52,999 nt of DNA from Clostridium sp. AM34-11AC (lineage in GTDB: Bacteria; Bacillota; Clostridia; Lachnospirales; Lachnospiraceae). The position numbers were made by a program, and so were the translations under genes. Below the pieces are notes generated by a model. The model did not search any database, was not told the DNA's origin, and saw only the letters and a list, made by a program, of their open reading frames with translations. Below, in pieces: positions 1 through 7,848 of this stretch; position 1 is the first letter of the stretch; every line of letters begins with the position of its first letter. The DNA is taken from contig NZ_QWGL01000023.1 in the NCBI RefSeq assembly GCF_003435375.1, positions 1 to 52,999 of the forward strand, given 5' to 3'.

Positions 1-23
1 ATAAAAAGCAATGCTCTCTTCAT
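1..23 (-). CDS. 5' end of an unidentified minus-strand gene (partial)
   Basis: A minus-strand ATG at 23-21 begins the peptide MKRALLF and runs off the left edge. A strong Shine-Dalgarno (GAGGAGG) lies 6-7 bases upstream. Too little is present to name the protein. The untranslated leader upstream of this start is closely similar to the one upstream of the methyltransferase gene that starts at 17889, so the two genes may share ancestry or control. Confidence 0.5.
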
Positions 24-39
24 ATGAACACCTCCTCAA

Positions 40-150
40 ATTCCGATTTGCCTCGCTGTTCTTACCTCCTATTTTACCAGATATCACCTACAGATTCCAT
101 AGCTTCATAGCTCAAAATAGTTCATTCACAAACCATTTAGCTATGTAAAA
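40..150 (-). repeat. Leader repeat, copy A (partner at 17905-18015)
   Basis: About 110 bp upstream of the start codon at 23 match, at roughly 80 percent by eye, the segment upstream of the methyltransferase start at 17889. Shared blocks include CTACAGATTCCATAGCTTC and TTTAGCTATGTAAA (plus-strand reading). In both places the similarity stops at a minus-strand ribosome binding site and ATG, so this reads as a duplicated promoter/leader rather than a coding repeat. A recombination footprint flanking 18 kb of DNA is the alternative. Confidence 0.75.
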
Positions 151-192
151 GGGACGGCTTCTCAGCCGCCCCACAGGTCAACACTGCCTTAA

Positions 193-333
193 TCAGACAG
201 GTTCATCGTCCGATTCTGCTTCGTAGTCCTCGTTGACATCCACTTCTTCGTCCTCGTCACCAGCATCCTCCGGCAGCTGGAGTGCCTCTTCATGTAATTC
301 AGCGTAATAATCTGTGGCGATTCTTCCATCCGC
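193..333 (-). pseudogene. Remnant encoding an acidic C-terminal tail
   Basis: On the minus strand, 46 open codons end in TGA at 193-195 and encode a very acidic tail rich in E and D (ending ESDDEPV). The reading frame is closed by a stop just upstream (334-336), and no start codon or ribosome binding site precedes it. It is therefore the 3' stub of a larger gene. Acidic tails of this type occur in conjugative-element proteins, but the family was not recognised. Positions 334-498 hold nothing else recognisable. Confidence 0.4.
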
Positions 334-498
334 TCAGAGAAAAAGCGGTCACGAGGGACGAAGCTCGCTGATTCCTGTGTAGAGCCGGAAAAAACGCATT
401 ATATCACAACACCGACCTCAAAAACAGGCTGACCGCCCCATACGGAGAGGAACGCCGCAGGGCGGCAAGCGAAGCGGCGAAAAACGAATAAAAGGGTT

Positions 499-1647
499 TT
501 AAGGCTTCGTTGATTGTTGCGTTGGCAACCCCACCGCAATGGTAGTGCCCTTCTCCGAACTTTTCTCCACCCAAACGGAGCCGCCGTGGAGGTCGGCGAT
601 CTCCCATACCAGTGAGAGCCCCAGTCCTGCGCCACCGTATTCCCGGCTGCGGGATTTGTCCACCCGGAAGAAGGGCTGGAAGATACTGCGCTGATACACC
701 TCCGGGATGCCGCAGCCGGTGTCGGAGACGCGGAGCAGGAGCTTTTCCAACTCCTGAGTGACAGAAACCCGTACCGAGCCGCCCGGCCGGTTGTACTTGA
801 CAGCATTCTCCGTCAGGTTGAAGATCAGCCGGTAGATCAGTGCATCGCTGCCGGTCATAATGCCGTCGCCCTCCGCCGTCAGCGTGACGCCGAGCTTATC
901 TGAGAGCGGCGCAAGATCCGTGAAGATCTCCTCGATCATGGGAGCGAGCTGGATCCGCTCATTCCGCTCCACCTGCCGCAGATTGCTCATCTCCAGCAGT
1001 GTCCTGGTCATCTGTATCAGCCGTTCCGTCTGCTCACGCAAAAGCGTGAGGAACTCCGCCGTCTCCGGCCGCACATCAGGATGCTCCGCGGAAAACAGCT
1101 CCAACTGCGCCTGCATTAGTGCCAGTGGCGTGCGCAGCTCGTGGGCGGCGTTTCCGGTGAACTGCCGCTGGGCGGAAAAGGCGTTGTTCAGCCGCTCCAG
1201 CATCTGGTTGAACGAGCGGCTCAGCTGCCGGAACTCCGAAATAGCGTCTTCATCGATCCTCATATCAGCAAGATTGTTCAGCTGCACCTGCTCCACCTGC
1301 GAGGTAAAGCTGCGCAGGGGCTTGAGAGCGCGTCCGCTGACGAAATAGGCGAGGATGCCGCTGAGCAGCGTTACCGCCGCCGTGATGTACCAGTTGGTGG
1401 TGCGAAAGCGCCCCTGCACCCCATCGACGACGATGGTCAACTCCTCGTTGGGCGCTATAAGCTGCGGGTCAAAGCTCGCCGCTCCGCCATCATTCAGGAT
1501 CACCGTGCCGCCTTGTAAGCTGTCCGCAATGGTGTCCATATAGTACACACCGGAGGAGCACAGCAGCAAATTCATGGCCACGCAGGTGATGCCGATGAGC
1601 AGGACGGTCATCAGCGTGATGCGCCACTGCAAAGAAAGACGCTTCAT
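499..1647 (-). CDS. Two-component sensor histidine kinase
   Basis: This 382-residue membrane histidine kinase should autophosphorylate on His and pass the phosphate to the response regulator encoded just upstream. A first membrane segment lies at about residues 9-31 and a second near 85-105. Between them is a short extracytoplasmic loop of about 50 residues. A HAMP-like linker, the H-box (HELRTPL, near residue 170) and a HATPase domain with N, G1 (DTGCGIP) and G2 (GAGLGLSLV) boxes follow. Its ATG overlaps the regulator's stop by 4 bp, so the two are translationally coupled. The pair diverges from the methionine-sulfoxide repair operon at 2469-5396, which is the likely target. The signal is unknown; oxidants are an inference from that neighbour. 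Confidence 0.93.
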   Translation of the reverse strand: MKRLSLQWRITLMTVLLIGITCVAMNLLLCSSGVYYMDTIADSLQGGTVILNDGGAASFDPQLIAPNEELTIVVDGVQGRFRTTNWYITAAVTLLSGILAYFVSGRALKPLRSFTSQVEQVQLNNLADMRIDEDAISEFRQLSRSFNQMLERLNNAFSAQRQFTGNAAHELRTPLALMQAQLELFSAEHPDVRPETAEFLTLLREQTERLIQMTRTLLEMSNLRQVERNERIQLAPMIEEIFTDLAPLSDKLGVTLTAEGDGIMTGSDALIYRLIFNLTENAVKYNRPGGSVRVSVTQELEKLLLRVSDTGCGIPEVYQRSIFQPFFRVDKSRSREYGGAGLGLSLVWEIADLHGGSVWVEKSSEKGTTIAVGLPTQQSTKP

Positions 1648-2321
1648 GCTTCCTCGCCTCCCATCAGATAGCCCTCGCCGATGCGGTTGCGGATGGGGTC
1701 ATAGCCCAGCACGGCGCGGAGCTTTTTGCGCAGGGCGGAGATGTGGACGCGAATGGAATTGCTGAAGCTGTCCACGCTGTTGTCCCAAACGTGATCCATC
1801 AGCTCCTCCTGACTCACGGGCCGCCCCTGATGCACCATCAGGTATTCGAGTATCCCCGTTTCCTTGCGGGTCAGCGTCAGCGTCTGCCCGTTGACGGTGG
1901 CGGTACGGGAGCGGGTGTCAAAGGTCAGGCCTCCGCAGCTTAGCAGCACATCCTGCTGGGTGAACTGCCGCAATGTCAGGCTGCGGATGCGGGCCTCCAG
2001 CTCCGCCAAGTGGAAGGGCTTTGCGAGATAGTCGTTCGCCCCGGCATCCAGCCCCTGCACCTTGTCCTCCACTTCGCTGCGGGCGGAGAGGATCAGCACC
2101 CGCGTCTCCCGGTCGGTCTGCCGCAGGGTGCGCAGCACCGTCATGCCGTCCTTTTTCGGCAGGTTCAGATCAAGAAGCACCAGATCGTATCGTTCCACGC
2201 CCAGAAGCGCCAGCGCCTTTTCGCCGTCATAACAGTAGTCCACGCTGTAGGCCAGCCGCCGCAGGCTGCGAACGATGGTCTCGCACAGGGCGCGTTCATC
2301 TTCAATTACTAAAAGGTGCAT
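1644..2321 (-). CDS. OmpR/PhoB-family response regulator
   Basis: This 225-residue protein has an N-terminal receiver domain with acidic pocket E7/D8, phospho-acceptor D51 (LLDLNLP) and the conserved Lys in KPF. A C-terminal winged-helix DNA-binding domain of the OmpR type follows (about residues 125-220, with SNSIRVHISALRKKL). It is first in a two-gene operon with the kinase at 499-1647. The inverted repeat at 2390-2409, in the divergent promoter region, is a reasonable binding site for it, allowing control of both its own operon and the rightward repair operon. Confidence 0.94.
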   Translation of the reverse strand: MHLLVIEDERALCETIVRSLRRLAYSVDYCYDGEKALALLGVERYDLVLLDLNLPKKDGMTVLRTLRQTDRETRVLILSARSEVEDKVQGLDAGANDYLAKPFHLAELEARIRSLTLRQFTQQDVLLSCGGLTFDTRSRTATVNGQTLTLTRKETGILEYLMVHQGRPVSQEELMDHVWDNSVDSFSNSIRVHISALRKKLRAVLGYDPIRNRIGEGYLMGGEEA

Positions 2322-2389
2322 AAGAGCCCTCCTTTTTATTTCTTTGTTTTTGTGTTGCTTTCATTATAGCAAAAACAGATAAGGTTTGC

Positions 2390-2409
2390 GTTAAGTTTTC
2401 GTTCTTAAC
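2390..2409. promoter_or_regulatory. Inverted repeat in divergent promoter region
   Basis: GTTAAG, 8 bases, CTTAAC forms a perfect 6-bp inverted repeat, followed a few bases on by a related half-site (CTTTAAC, about 2414-2420). It lies between the start of the response regulator (2321) and the start of the repair operon (2469), which suits an operator for the OmpR-type regulator. Binding is inferred. Confidence 0.45.
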
Positions 2410-2468
2410 AGAGACTTTAACTCTCTCACGCTATGATAGGGGCAGAAAATCGGAAAGGGTGATGAAAA

Positions 2469-2615
2469 ATGAGCTGTAGGAAAAAGGCAGCGGCGCAGAT
2501 CGTGCTGCTGATGGCCGGAGCCGCCATGCTGTGCTTCGGTGTCTGGCGGGGCGAGGCGGCGACAGTGCTGAGCAAAGCAATCAAATTATGTCTGGAGTGT
2601 GTGGGCATTGGGTAA
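2469..2615 (+). CDS. CD1871A-type CXXC micro-protein
   Basis: This 48-residue protein has a basic N-terminus (SCRKKAAAQ), one hydrophobic segment (about residues 10-26) and a C-terminal tail carrying C41-x2-C44 (KLCLECVGIG). The arrangement matches the CD1871A family of small CXXC membrane proteins, found next to polyferredoxin genes in Clostridia. The ATG was chosen because it follows GAAAGGGTGATG and gives the family's usual length. The CXXC probably faces a membrane redox partner and may relay electrons between the polyferredoxin and the thioredoxin-like lipoprotein downstream; that role is inferred. Its 3' end overlaps the start of the next gene. Confidence 0.8.
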   Translation: MSCRKKAAAQIVLLMAGAAMLCFGVWRGEAATVLSKAIKLCLECVGIG

Positions 2616-3516
2616 AAAGTTTTCAGGCGTTTCACAGACCATGTCCCGCTTCCGGGGCTGGATTCAGGCGGGGGCGACGCTGCTGACCAACCTGCATCTG
2701 CCGAACTTTCTCAAGGGCGGACTGTATCAGGGGGCGGGGAAGACCGTCTGCGTGCCGGGGCTGAACTGCTACTCCTGTCCGGCGGCGTCCGGGGCCTGCC
2801 CCATTGGGGCGTTTCAGGCGGTAGTGGGGTCTTCCAGGTTCAGCTTCTCCTACTATATCACAGGCTTTCTCATTCTGCTGGGCGTGCTGCTGGGGCGCTT
2901 TATCTGCGGCTTTCTATGCCCCTTCGGCTGGTTTCAGGAACTGCTGCACAAAATCCCCACTAAGAAGCTTTCTACAAAGAGGCTGAAGCCGCTGACATAC
3001 CTGAAATACGCTGTCCTGCTGGTGATGGTTTTCCTGCTACCGGCGTTCCTTGTGAACGATGTTGGCATGGGTGACCCGTTCTTCTGCAAATACCTCTGCC
3101 CCCAAGGCGTGCTGGAGGGAGCCATCCCGCTGTCCTTTGCCAATTCCGGCATCCGGGCGGCGCTGGGCAGGCTGTTTACATGGAAATTCAGCATCCTGCT
3201 GTCGGTGATTGCGCTGAGCGTACTGTTCTGCCGACCGTTCTGCAAGTGGCTCTGCCCGCTGGGCGCGTTCTACGCGCTGTTCAACCGGGTGTCCCTCTTC
3301 CAGATGAAGGTGGATAAGAATAAGTGCGTTTCCTGCGGGAAATGCGCCAGAGCCTGCAAGATGGATGTGGATGTGACGAAAACGCCCAACCATACCGAGT
3401 GCATCCGCTGCGGAATGTGCATCCGCGCCTGTCCGACGAACGCCGTGTGCTTCCGCTACGGCTTCGGCAACGGGAAAGAAACAACAAAGAAAACAACGAT
3501 GGAGGAATCAAAATGA
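2599..3516 (+). CDS. NapH/MauN-like polyferredoxin membrane protein
   Basis: About 300 residues with roughly five membrane segments, paired CPxG motifs (FLCPFGW, WLCPLGAFY, YLCPQGV) and two C-terminal [4Fe-4S] sites (CVSCGKCARAC and CIRCGMCIRAC). Proteins of this class pass electrons through the membrane. Here they probably supply reductant to the extracytoplasmic TlpA and Msr proteins, filling the place that CcdA or DsbD holds in other bacteria; that is inference from context. The start is uncertain: GTG at 2599 or TTG at 2608, both overlapping the micro-protein gene, or ATG at 2641. It ends in a 4-bp ATGA overlap with the next gene. Confidence 0.88.
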   Translation: MWALGKKFSGVSQTMSRFRGWIQAGATLLTNLHLPNFLKGGLYQGAGKTVCVPGLNCYSCPAASGACPIGAFQAVVGSSRFSFSYYITGFLILLGVLLGRFICGFLCPFGWFQELLHKIPTKKLSTKRLKPLTYLKYAVLLVMVFLLPAFLVNDVGMGDPFFCKYLCPQGVLEGAIPLSFANSGIRAALGRLFTWKFSILLSVIALSVLFCRPFCKWLCPLGAFYALFNRVSLFQMKVDKNKCVSCGKCARACKMDVDVTKTPNHTECIRCGMCIRACPTNAVCFRYGFGNGKETTKKTTMEESK

Positions 3517-4472
3517 ACAGGAAGAGAATTTTTGCACTGGCTTTTGCCGTGCTGATGGTGCTGGCCCTGGCGGCCTGCGGCATGAAGAACAATGACAAGA
3601 TGGGCGACATGAGCGGCAACGGCTCCACCATGACTGGCGAGCCGAAAAACGCCGAGGAGGCGCTCGCCCTGCACAAGGAGCTGCTGGAGCAGGAGAACGC
3701 GATCCTGTCGGAAAATACCGAGCTGTGGGAAAAGGTCTTTGTGGAGGCTGACAAGGGCATGGCCATGATCGAGGACGGGAAAAACTACGGCGACTTCCTG
3801 CTGGATACCGTCGAGGCTGCTAAAGAGCAGTTCACCGACAAGGAGTATGAGTGGCTGAAGGAGTCAGCCACGGAGATCAGCAATATTGAAAACAGGCTGA
3901 CCGAGTTGGAAGATAAGTATCCCGAGATCATGCAGAAATCCATGGATGGCGCTATGAGTATGCCCGCGGGCAGCGACATGACCACGCCGCCTGATGACGG
4001 CAGCATGCAGAAATTCCCCGTCTTTGAGGGCAAGGACCTGGATGGCAACACGGTGAAGAGCGACGAGCTGTTCTCCGGCAACGCCGTCACCGTGGTGAAT
4101 TTCTGGTTCACCACCTGCAATCCCTGCGTAGGCGAGCTTTCCGAGCTGGATGCGCTGAACAAGGAACTGGCGGAGAAGTGCGGCTCCCTCATCGGCGTCA
4201 ACACCTTCACGCTGGACGGCGACGAAACAGCAATTTCCGAGGCGAAGGATGTGCTTGCCAAGAAGGGCGCCACCTATCAGAATGTGTATTTTGACTCCGA
4301 CGGTGAGGCGGGAAAGTTTACCACCAACATCTTTGCCTATCCTACCACCTATGTGGTCGACCGTAGCGGCAATATCGTGGGTGAACCCATCGTAGGCGCC
4401 ATCACGGAAAAGAAGCAGGCGGAGACGCTGCAAAAGCTCATCGACCAGGCTCTTGCCGCCGATATGGGCTGA
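3513..4472 (+). CDS. TlpA/ResA-like thioredoxin-fold lipoprotein
   Basis: 319 residues. The N-terminus is a lipoprotein signal peptide with lipobox LAAC (C22). A helical, acidic spacer (about residues 45-170) leads to a TlpA/AhpC-type thioredoxin domain with active site WFTTCNPC and a cis-Pro-type region (FAYPTTYV). It should reduce disulfides outside the membrane, most plausibly regenerating the MsrA lipoprotein encoded next. The frame stays open upstream, but the ATG at 3513 has a GGAGG site and a 4-bp overlap with the preceding stop. The architecture parallels the thioredoxin modules that serve surface Msr enzymes (Neisseria PilB, pneumococcal Etrx). Confidence 0.88.
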   Translation: MNRKRIFALAFAVLMVLALAACGMKNNDKMGDMSGNGSTMTGEPKNAEEALALHKELLEQENAILSENTELWEKVFVEADKGMAMIEDGKNYGDFLLDTVEAAKEQFTDKEYEWLKESATEISNIENRLTELEDKYPEIMQKSMDGAMSMPAGSDMTTPPDDGSMQKFPVFEGKDLDGNTVKSDELFSGNAVTVVNFWFTTCNPCVGELSELDALNKELAEKCGSLIGVNTFTLDGDETAISEAKDVLAKKGATYQNVYFDSDGEAGKFTTNIFAYPTTYVVDRSGNIVGEPIVGAITEKKQAETLQKLIDQALAADMG

Positions 4473-4508
4473 CAAACGAATTTATCTTCTCAGGAAGGAG
4501 GATACACC

Positions 4509-5396
4509 ATGTATCGGAGAGTATTGCCGCTTCTGCTCACCGCGGTACTGCTGCTGAGCGGCTGCGCCGCCGGGCAGAAAAATATGCCGCAGAAAACGGA
4601 CGAGAAGGAAATGACCGGACAGCCCTCTGATATGTCTGGTGAAGGAAGCATGTATATGGATACCACGGAAAATGTCATATATCTGGCGGGCGGCTGCTTC
4701 TGGGGCATGGAACAGCTGATGCAGTCCATCCCCGGCGTCATTGATGCCGAGAGCGGCTATGCCAACGGCACCTGCGAGGCGGATGCCGATTACAAGATCG
4801 TCTGCAAAGGGAACACCGGTTTCCGGGAGACCGTGCGGGTGGAGTATGACCCCGGACAGGTGAGTCTCGACGCCCTGCTGCTGGCCTACTTCTATGTGAT
4901 CGACCCCACGGTGGAGAACCGGCAGGGCAACGACCGGGGCAGCCAGTATCAGACCGGTGTCTATTACACCAACGAAAGCGCGAAGGAAACGGTGGAGCGC
5001 ATCGCGGAGATCGAGCGGGGACGCAGTGAAAAGTTCTTCGTGGAGATAGGTCCACTCAAGAACTATTACCCTGCCGAGGAGTACCACCAGAACTACCTCG
5101 AAAAGAACCCGAACGGCTACTGCCACATCCCGCGCGCGGAAATGGAGCTGTTTTCCCGGCTGCGCATCGATCCGGGCGACTATCAGAAGCCCGCGGCGGA
5201 ATCCATCCGGGACAAGCTGACGGCGGAGCAGTACCGTGTTACGCAGGAGAGCGGCACAGAGCGCGCTTTCACAGGCGATCCGGAGTCCCCCAATGGCGTG
5301 CGCTACTGCATCAACAGTGCGGCCCTGCGCTTTGTGCCTTACGCAAAGATGAAAGCAGAGGGTTACGGATATCTTCTGTATCTGTTCGAGGAGTGA
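4509..5396 (+). CDS. msrA: Surface MsrA with an internally deleted MsrB domain
   Basis: A 295-residue lipoprotein (lipobox LLSGC, C19). The complete MsrA domain carries the catalytic GGCFWG (C63) and reduces methionine-S-sulfoxide. It is followed by MsrB sequence that starts normally (KLTAEQYRVTQESGTERAF) and then jumps directly to the C-terminal block containing the catalytic Cys (RYCINSAALRF). The central MsrB part is missing in frame, including the GCGWPSF-type segment, Zn-binding CxxC residues and HxGHVF. Typical MsrAB fusions are about 60-70 residues longer here. MsrA should work; the MsrB half almost certainly cannot. It is last in the repair operon, with ribosome site GGAAGGAGG. Confidence 0.88.
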   Translation: MYRRVLPLLLTAVLLLSGCAAGQKNMPQKTDEKEMTGQPSDMSGEGSMYMDTTENVIYLAGGCFWGMEQLMQSIPGVIDAESGYANGTCEADADYKIVCKGNTGFRETVRVEYDPGQVSLDALLLAYFYVIDPTVENRQGNDRGSQYQTGVYYTNESAKETVERIAEIERGRSEKFFVEIGPLKNYYPAEEYHQNYLEKNPNGYCHIPRAEMELFSRLRIDPGDYQKPAAESIRDKLTAEQYRVTQESGTERAFTGDPESPNGVRYCINSAALRFVPYAKMKAEGYGYLLYLFEE

Positions 5397-5423
5397 GTTC
5401 GCATAATACAATGATATAATAAG

Positions 5424-5460
5424 CAGCGTCCCAATCATTATGAACCGGGACGCTGTCGTT
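5424..5460 (+). terminator. Hairpin downstream of msrA
   Basis: A perfect 9-bp stem (CAGCGTCCC / GGGACGCTG) with a 14-base loop lies 27 bp after the msrA stop. The tail (TCGTTTATG) is only weakly T-rich, so termination strength is uncertain. Confidence 0.55.
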
Positions 5461-5567
5461 TATGCTCATGTCGGTTTAGTAAAGCGGACAGAAGCCTCCA
5501 AATGGGCTGAAAAAAAGGTTCTGACATTGAAGCACAGCTCCATGTCAGAACCCTTTTATTTCACAAA

Positions 5568-6485
5568 TTATTTTTTGGGGTTGCGTCGCCCGGTGTTTTC
5601 CGAGCCACGCACTTCCTCATGGTAAAAGTAATCCACAATTACGGGGTGCCCAGGCTCTGCTCGTCCGTAGGGCAGCTCGTTGTCCACGAAGGGACAGCTG
5701 TATTCTTTCGCTAGCCGTTCCGCTTGATCCTCCAAACCACAGAAGTAGCTTCTGTCTCCCTTGTTGTAGATAACGTCGTACAGCGGAACCAAGTCAGGAT
5801 ATTTTTTACGTATATAGTCAAGGATGTCTTTTTTGAAGCCGCCTCGCAGGTTTAGATTTTCTAACCATATCAGGTCGCATTGGTTTCTGACCTGATGGAA
5901 GATAGCCTCAAAATCCGTGATACCCGGAAAGACAGGGGCAATAAAGCAGACGGTGCGAATGCCCGCATCATAGATCTGCTTCATGGCATCCAGCCGCCGC
6001 TTGATGCTGACGGCATTGTCCATATCGTTTTTGAAATCCTCGTCCAGCGTATTGATCGACCAGGAAATCGTGACCTTTCCCAGTTCTTTCAGAAGGTCGA
6101 TATCACGGATTACCAAGTCTGACTTGGTACAGATGAGAATTTCCGCCTCGCTGCCCCGAAGCTGCTCAAGAAGCTTTCGGGTGTTCTGAAACTGAGCCTC
6201 CTGGGGCAGATAGCCATCGGTCACAGAACCGATGACTACGCGCTGCCCTTTGTACTTTTGCGGATTTTTGATTGCCGGCCAATGCTTCACATCCAGGAAT
6301 GTACCCCACGGTTCGGTGTGCCCGGTAAATCGCTTCATAAACGAGGCGTAGCAGTATTTGCAGCCATGGGTACAGCCCACATAAGGATTGACGGAATAGC
6401 CGCCCACCGGCAGGTTGGATTTTGTCATAATATTTTTGGTTTCTACATCCTGAATCAGAATGCTACTATCTTTCACATCCGCCAT
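5568..6485 (-). CDS. Radical SAM mobile pair protein B (spore photolyase-like fold)
   Basis: 305 residues from the ATG at 6485. The longer upstream frame lacks a ribosome site and overlaps the partner gene. The radical SAM motif is C38-x3-C42-x2-C45 (GCTHGCKYC). This and the text around it (NIMTKSNLPVGGYS, YASFMKRFTGHTEPWG) match, from memory, protein B of the radical SAM mobile pair; the family's substrate is not known. The start overlaps the end of protein A by 13 bp, so the two are translated together. A flavin reductase upstream may supply electrons for cluster reduction, which is inferred. Confidence 0.85.
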   Translation of the reverse strand: MADVKDSSILIQDVETKNIMTKSNLPVGGYSVNPYVGCTHGCKYCYASFMKRFTGHTEPWGTFLDVKHWPAIKNPQKYKGQRVVIGSVTDGYLPQEAQFQNTRKLLEQLRGSEAEILICTKSDLVIRDIDLLKELGKVTISWSINTLDEDFKNDMDNAVSIKRRLDAMKQIYDAGIRTVCFIAPVFPGITDFEAIFHQVRNQCDLIWLENLNLRGGFKKDILDYIRKKYPDLVPLYDVIYNKGDRSYFCGLEDQAERLAKEYSCPFVDNELPYGRAEPGHPVIVDYFYHEEVRGSENTGRRNPKK

Positions 6486-7162
6486 GTCTTCTGTTCCTCC
6501 AATACCCGGTAAAAAGCCGGGGGAAATTCTTGTACCATATGTGTTTCTCCCATGATAGGAAGTAGATCTTCCTTCATGAATACAGGGATGCCGAGCGCAT
6601 GGGCCTGATGTGTCAGGTTCCACACCCATTCCGGTTTCGATATAGATTTGCCCTTCCTATGTCCGGTCTCAGTCCCAATGACGATCCACTCAATTCCGGT
6701 AAGGTCCACCATACCAACATCATCAAACATAGGTTCAAAGGTCACATGATAGTGTCCGCCATGGATATGCTCCCGTAAAGTCCGGATACGGTTTTTCTCT
6801 TTACTGGAGGTAACAGTTACACCAAACCAAGCATTCTCTAGGGTAGTGGAAAACACAATATCCTCCGGTCGCTTGGTCAAAAACAGATATTGGTGCTGTG
6901 GATTTTCAGTCATCTTGGCAAATATCTGTTCCCGCCACTCTGGCTTCCAGTGGGAAAAATCGCTCATGCCGGTGAGCAGAAAATTCTGTGGGCGCTTTTT
7001 CTCCATCAGCCGCAGCTTATTGGGAAAAAACTCCGGCTTTTCAAAGTCATCGATCATGTGAAACCGGCGGACATTGTTTCTGGCATAGCAGTAGCTGCAA
7101 CCAATAGTACAGCCGATCACCAGATTCATGTTCTGAATACAGTCTTTAATACAAACAGTCAC
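6473..7162 (-). CDS. Radical SAM mobile pair protein A (DUF5131/Gp37-Gp68-like)
   Basis: 229 residues from a GTG at 7162, which has a strong GGAAAGGAGG site. Radical SAM motif C18-x3-C22-x2-C25 (GCTIGCSYCYAR). The rest (DFEKPEFFPNKL, LLTGMSDFSHWKPEW, LFLTKRPE, GTETGHRKGKS) fits the family related to phage Gp37/Gp68 proteins. It is the smaller member of the mobile pair, with protein B at 5568-6485. Such pairs usually travel with a dedicated regulator; here the nearest is HxlR-type rather than MarR-type. The function is undetermined in the family. Confidence 0.85.
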   Translation of the reverse strand: MTVCIKDCIQNMNLVIGCTIGCSYCYARNNVRRFHMIDDFEKPEFFPNKLRLMEKKRPQNFLLTGMSDFSHWKPEWREQIFAKMTENPQHQYLFLTKRPEDIVFSTTLENAWFGVTVTSSKEKNRIRTLREHIHGGHYHVTFEPMFDDVGMVDLTGIEWIVIGTETGHRKGKSISKPEWVWNLTHQAHALGIPVFMKEDLLPIMGETHMVQEFPPAFYRVLEEQKTWRM

Positions 7163-7190
7163 CGCTAACGCCTCCTTTCCGTTTTGAGAT

Positions 7191-7694
7191 TTAGCCTTCT
7201 ACCGCAGGCGCAACTTTCCCGAAGCCGTTCCAGGCATACAGCCCCTTCTTGTCCTCATCGCCCAGGAACTTGTCCACCTGACAGATGTGCAGGATATGGT
7301 CGCCAACTTCTACCGACTGCTGCAGGGTGGCCACCATCGCCAGACGAGTATCCACCGGAATCTGGATGTCACTGCCCTCCACAGCCATCATCTCGATGTT
7401 GTTGGCGGCCACCTTGTCGGTCTTGGCACCGGTAGACGCTCCGCAGGCCATCACAGTCTGGGCAAGACTCTCGCCAGGAACGGTGACAATCACCTTGCCG
7501 GTCTCCCGTACCTGCTTACCGGTGTGGGACGATTTGCTAGTGGCGAAACCTACCATGGGCGGGTTGAAGGAGAGGTAAGACACAAAGCAAATGGGAGCCA
7601 GGTTCGTAGAACCGTCCTCCTTTTTAGAGCAGATCAGTGTCAGCGGATTGGGGGAGGTCAGAACAGTAGCCTCCATAATGTTCAGTTCTTTCAT
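7191..7694 (-). CDS. Flavin reductase-like FMN-binding protein (flavoredoxin)
   Basis: 167 residues with the split-barrel flavin reductase pattern (TSPNPLTLICS, NLAPICFVSYLSFNPPMVGFAT, TGKQVRETGKVIVTVPG). Members bind FMN and transfer electrons or reduce flavin with NAD(P)H. The start ATG at 7694 follows AGAAAGG. Its stop lies 28 bp upstream of the radical SAM pair, so it is probably the first gene of the three-gene unit. It is divergent from the HxlR regulator across a 154-bp region with a palindrome. HxlR-family regulators commonly control divergent flavin or quinone reductases. Confidence 0.85.
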   Translation of the reverse strand: MKELNIMEATVLTSPNPLTLICSKKEDGSTNLAPICFVSYLSFNPPMVGFATSKSSHTGKQVRETGKVIVTVPGESLAQTVMACGASTGAKTDKVAANNIEMMAVEGSDIQIPVDTRLAMVATLQQSVEVGDHILHICQVDKFLGDEDKKGLYAWNGFGKVAPAVEG

Positions 7695-7784
7695 GTTATT
7701 CAGACCTTTCTAAGAAATTTCAGTCGTTGACTGCACGGCTAACTAGTGATATATTTATTATATCTGATAGCAATTTTTGTTCAA

Positions 7785-7803
7785 GTACGCAAATTATTTG
7801 TAC
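7785..7803. promoter_or_regulatory. HxlR-type palindromic operator
   Basis: The segment GTACGCAAATTATTTGTAC is an imperfect palindrome with GTAC ends and AAAT/ATTT inner arms. It sits between the divergent flavin reductase (start 7694) and HxlR gene (start 7849), where the regulator could control both directions. AT-rich -10-like sequence (TATATTTATTATAT) is adjacent at about 7750-7763. Confidence 0.55.
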
Positions 7804-7848
7804 CTGGTATCAAAAAATATACTGCAAAAGACGAGGAAAGATCCAATC

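Noticed and set aside
3324..3512. Longer start for the TlpA-like protein
   Set aside because: Overlaps the polyferredoxin cluster motifs in another frame; the ATG at 3513 has a lipoprotein signal and ribosome site.
4482..5438. 318-codon minus-strand frame
   Set aside because: Antisense to the msrA gene, low-complexity hydrophobic and His-rich sequence, no start signal.
5568..6485. True spore photoproduct lyase
   Set aside because: Shares the fold and cluster motif, but the overlapping partner and signature text fit the radical SAM mobile pair.
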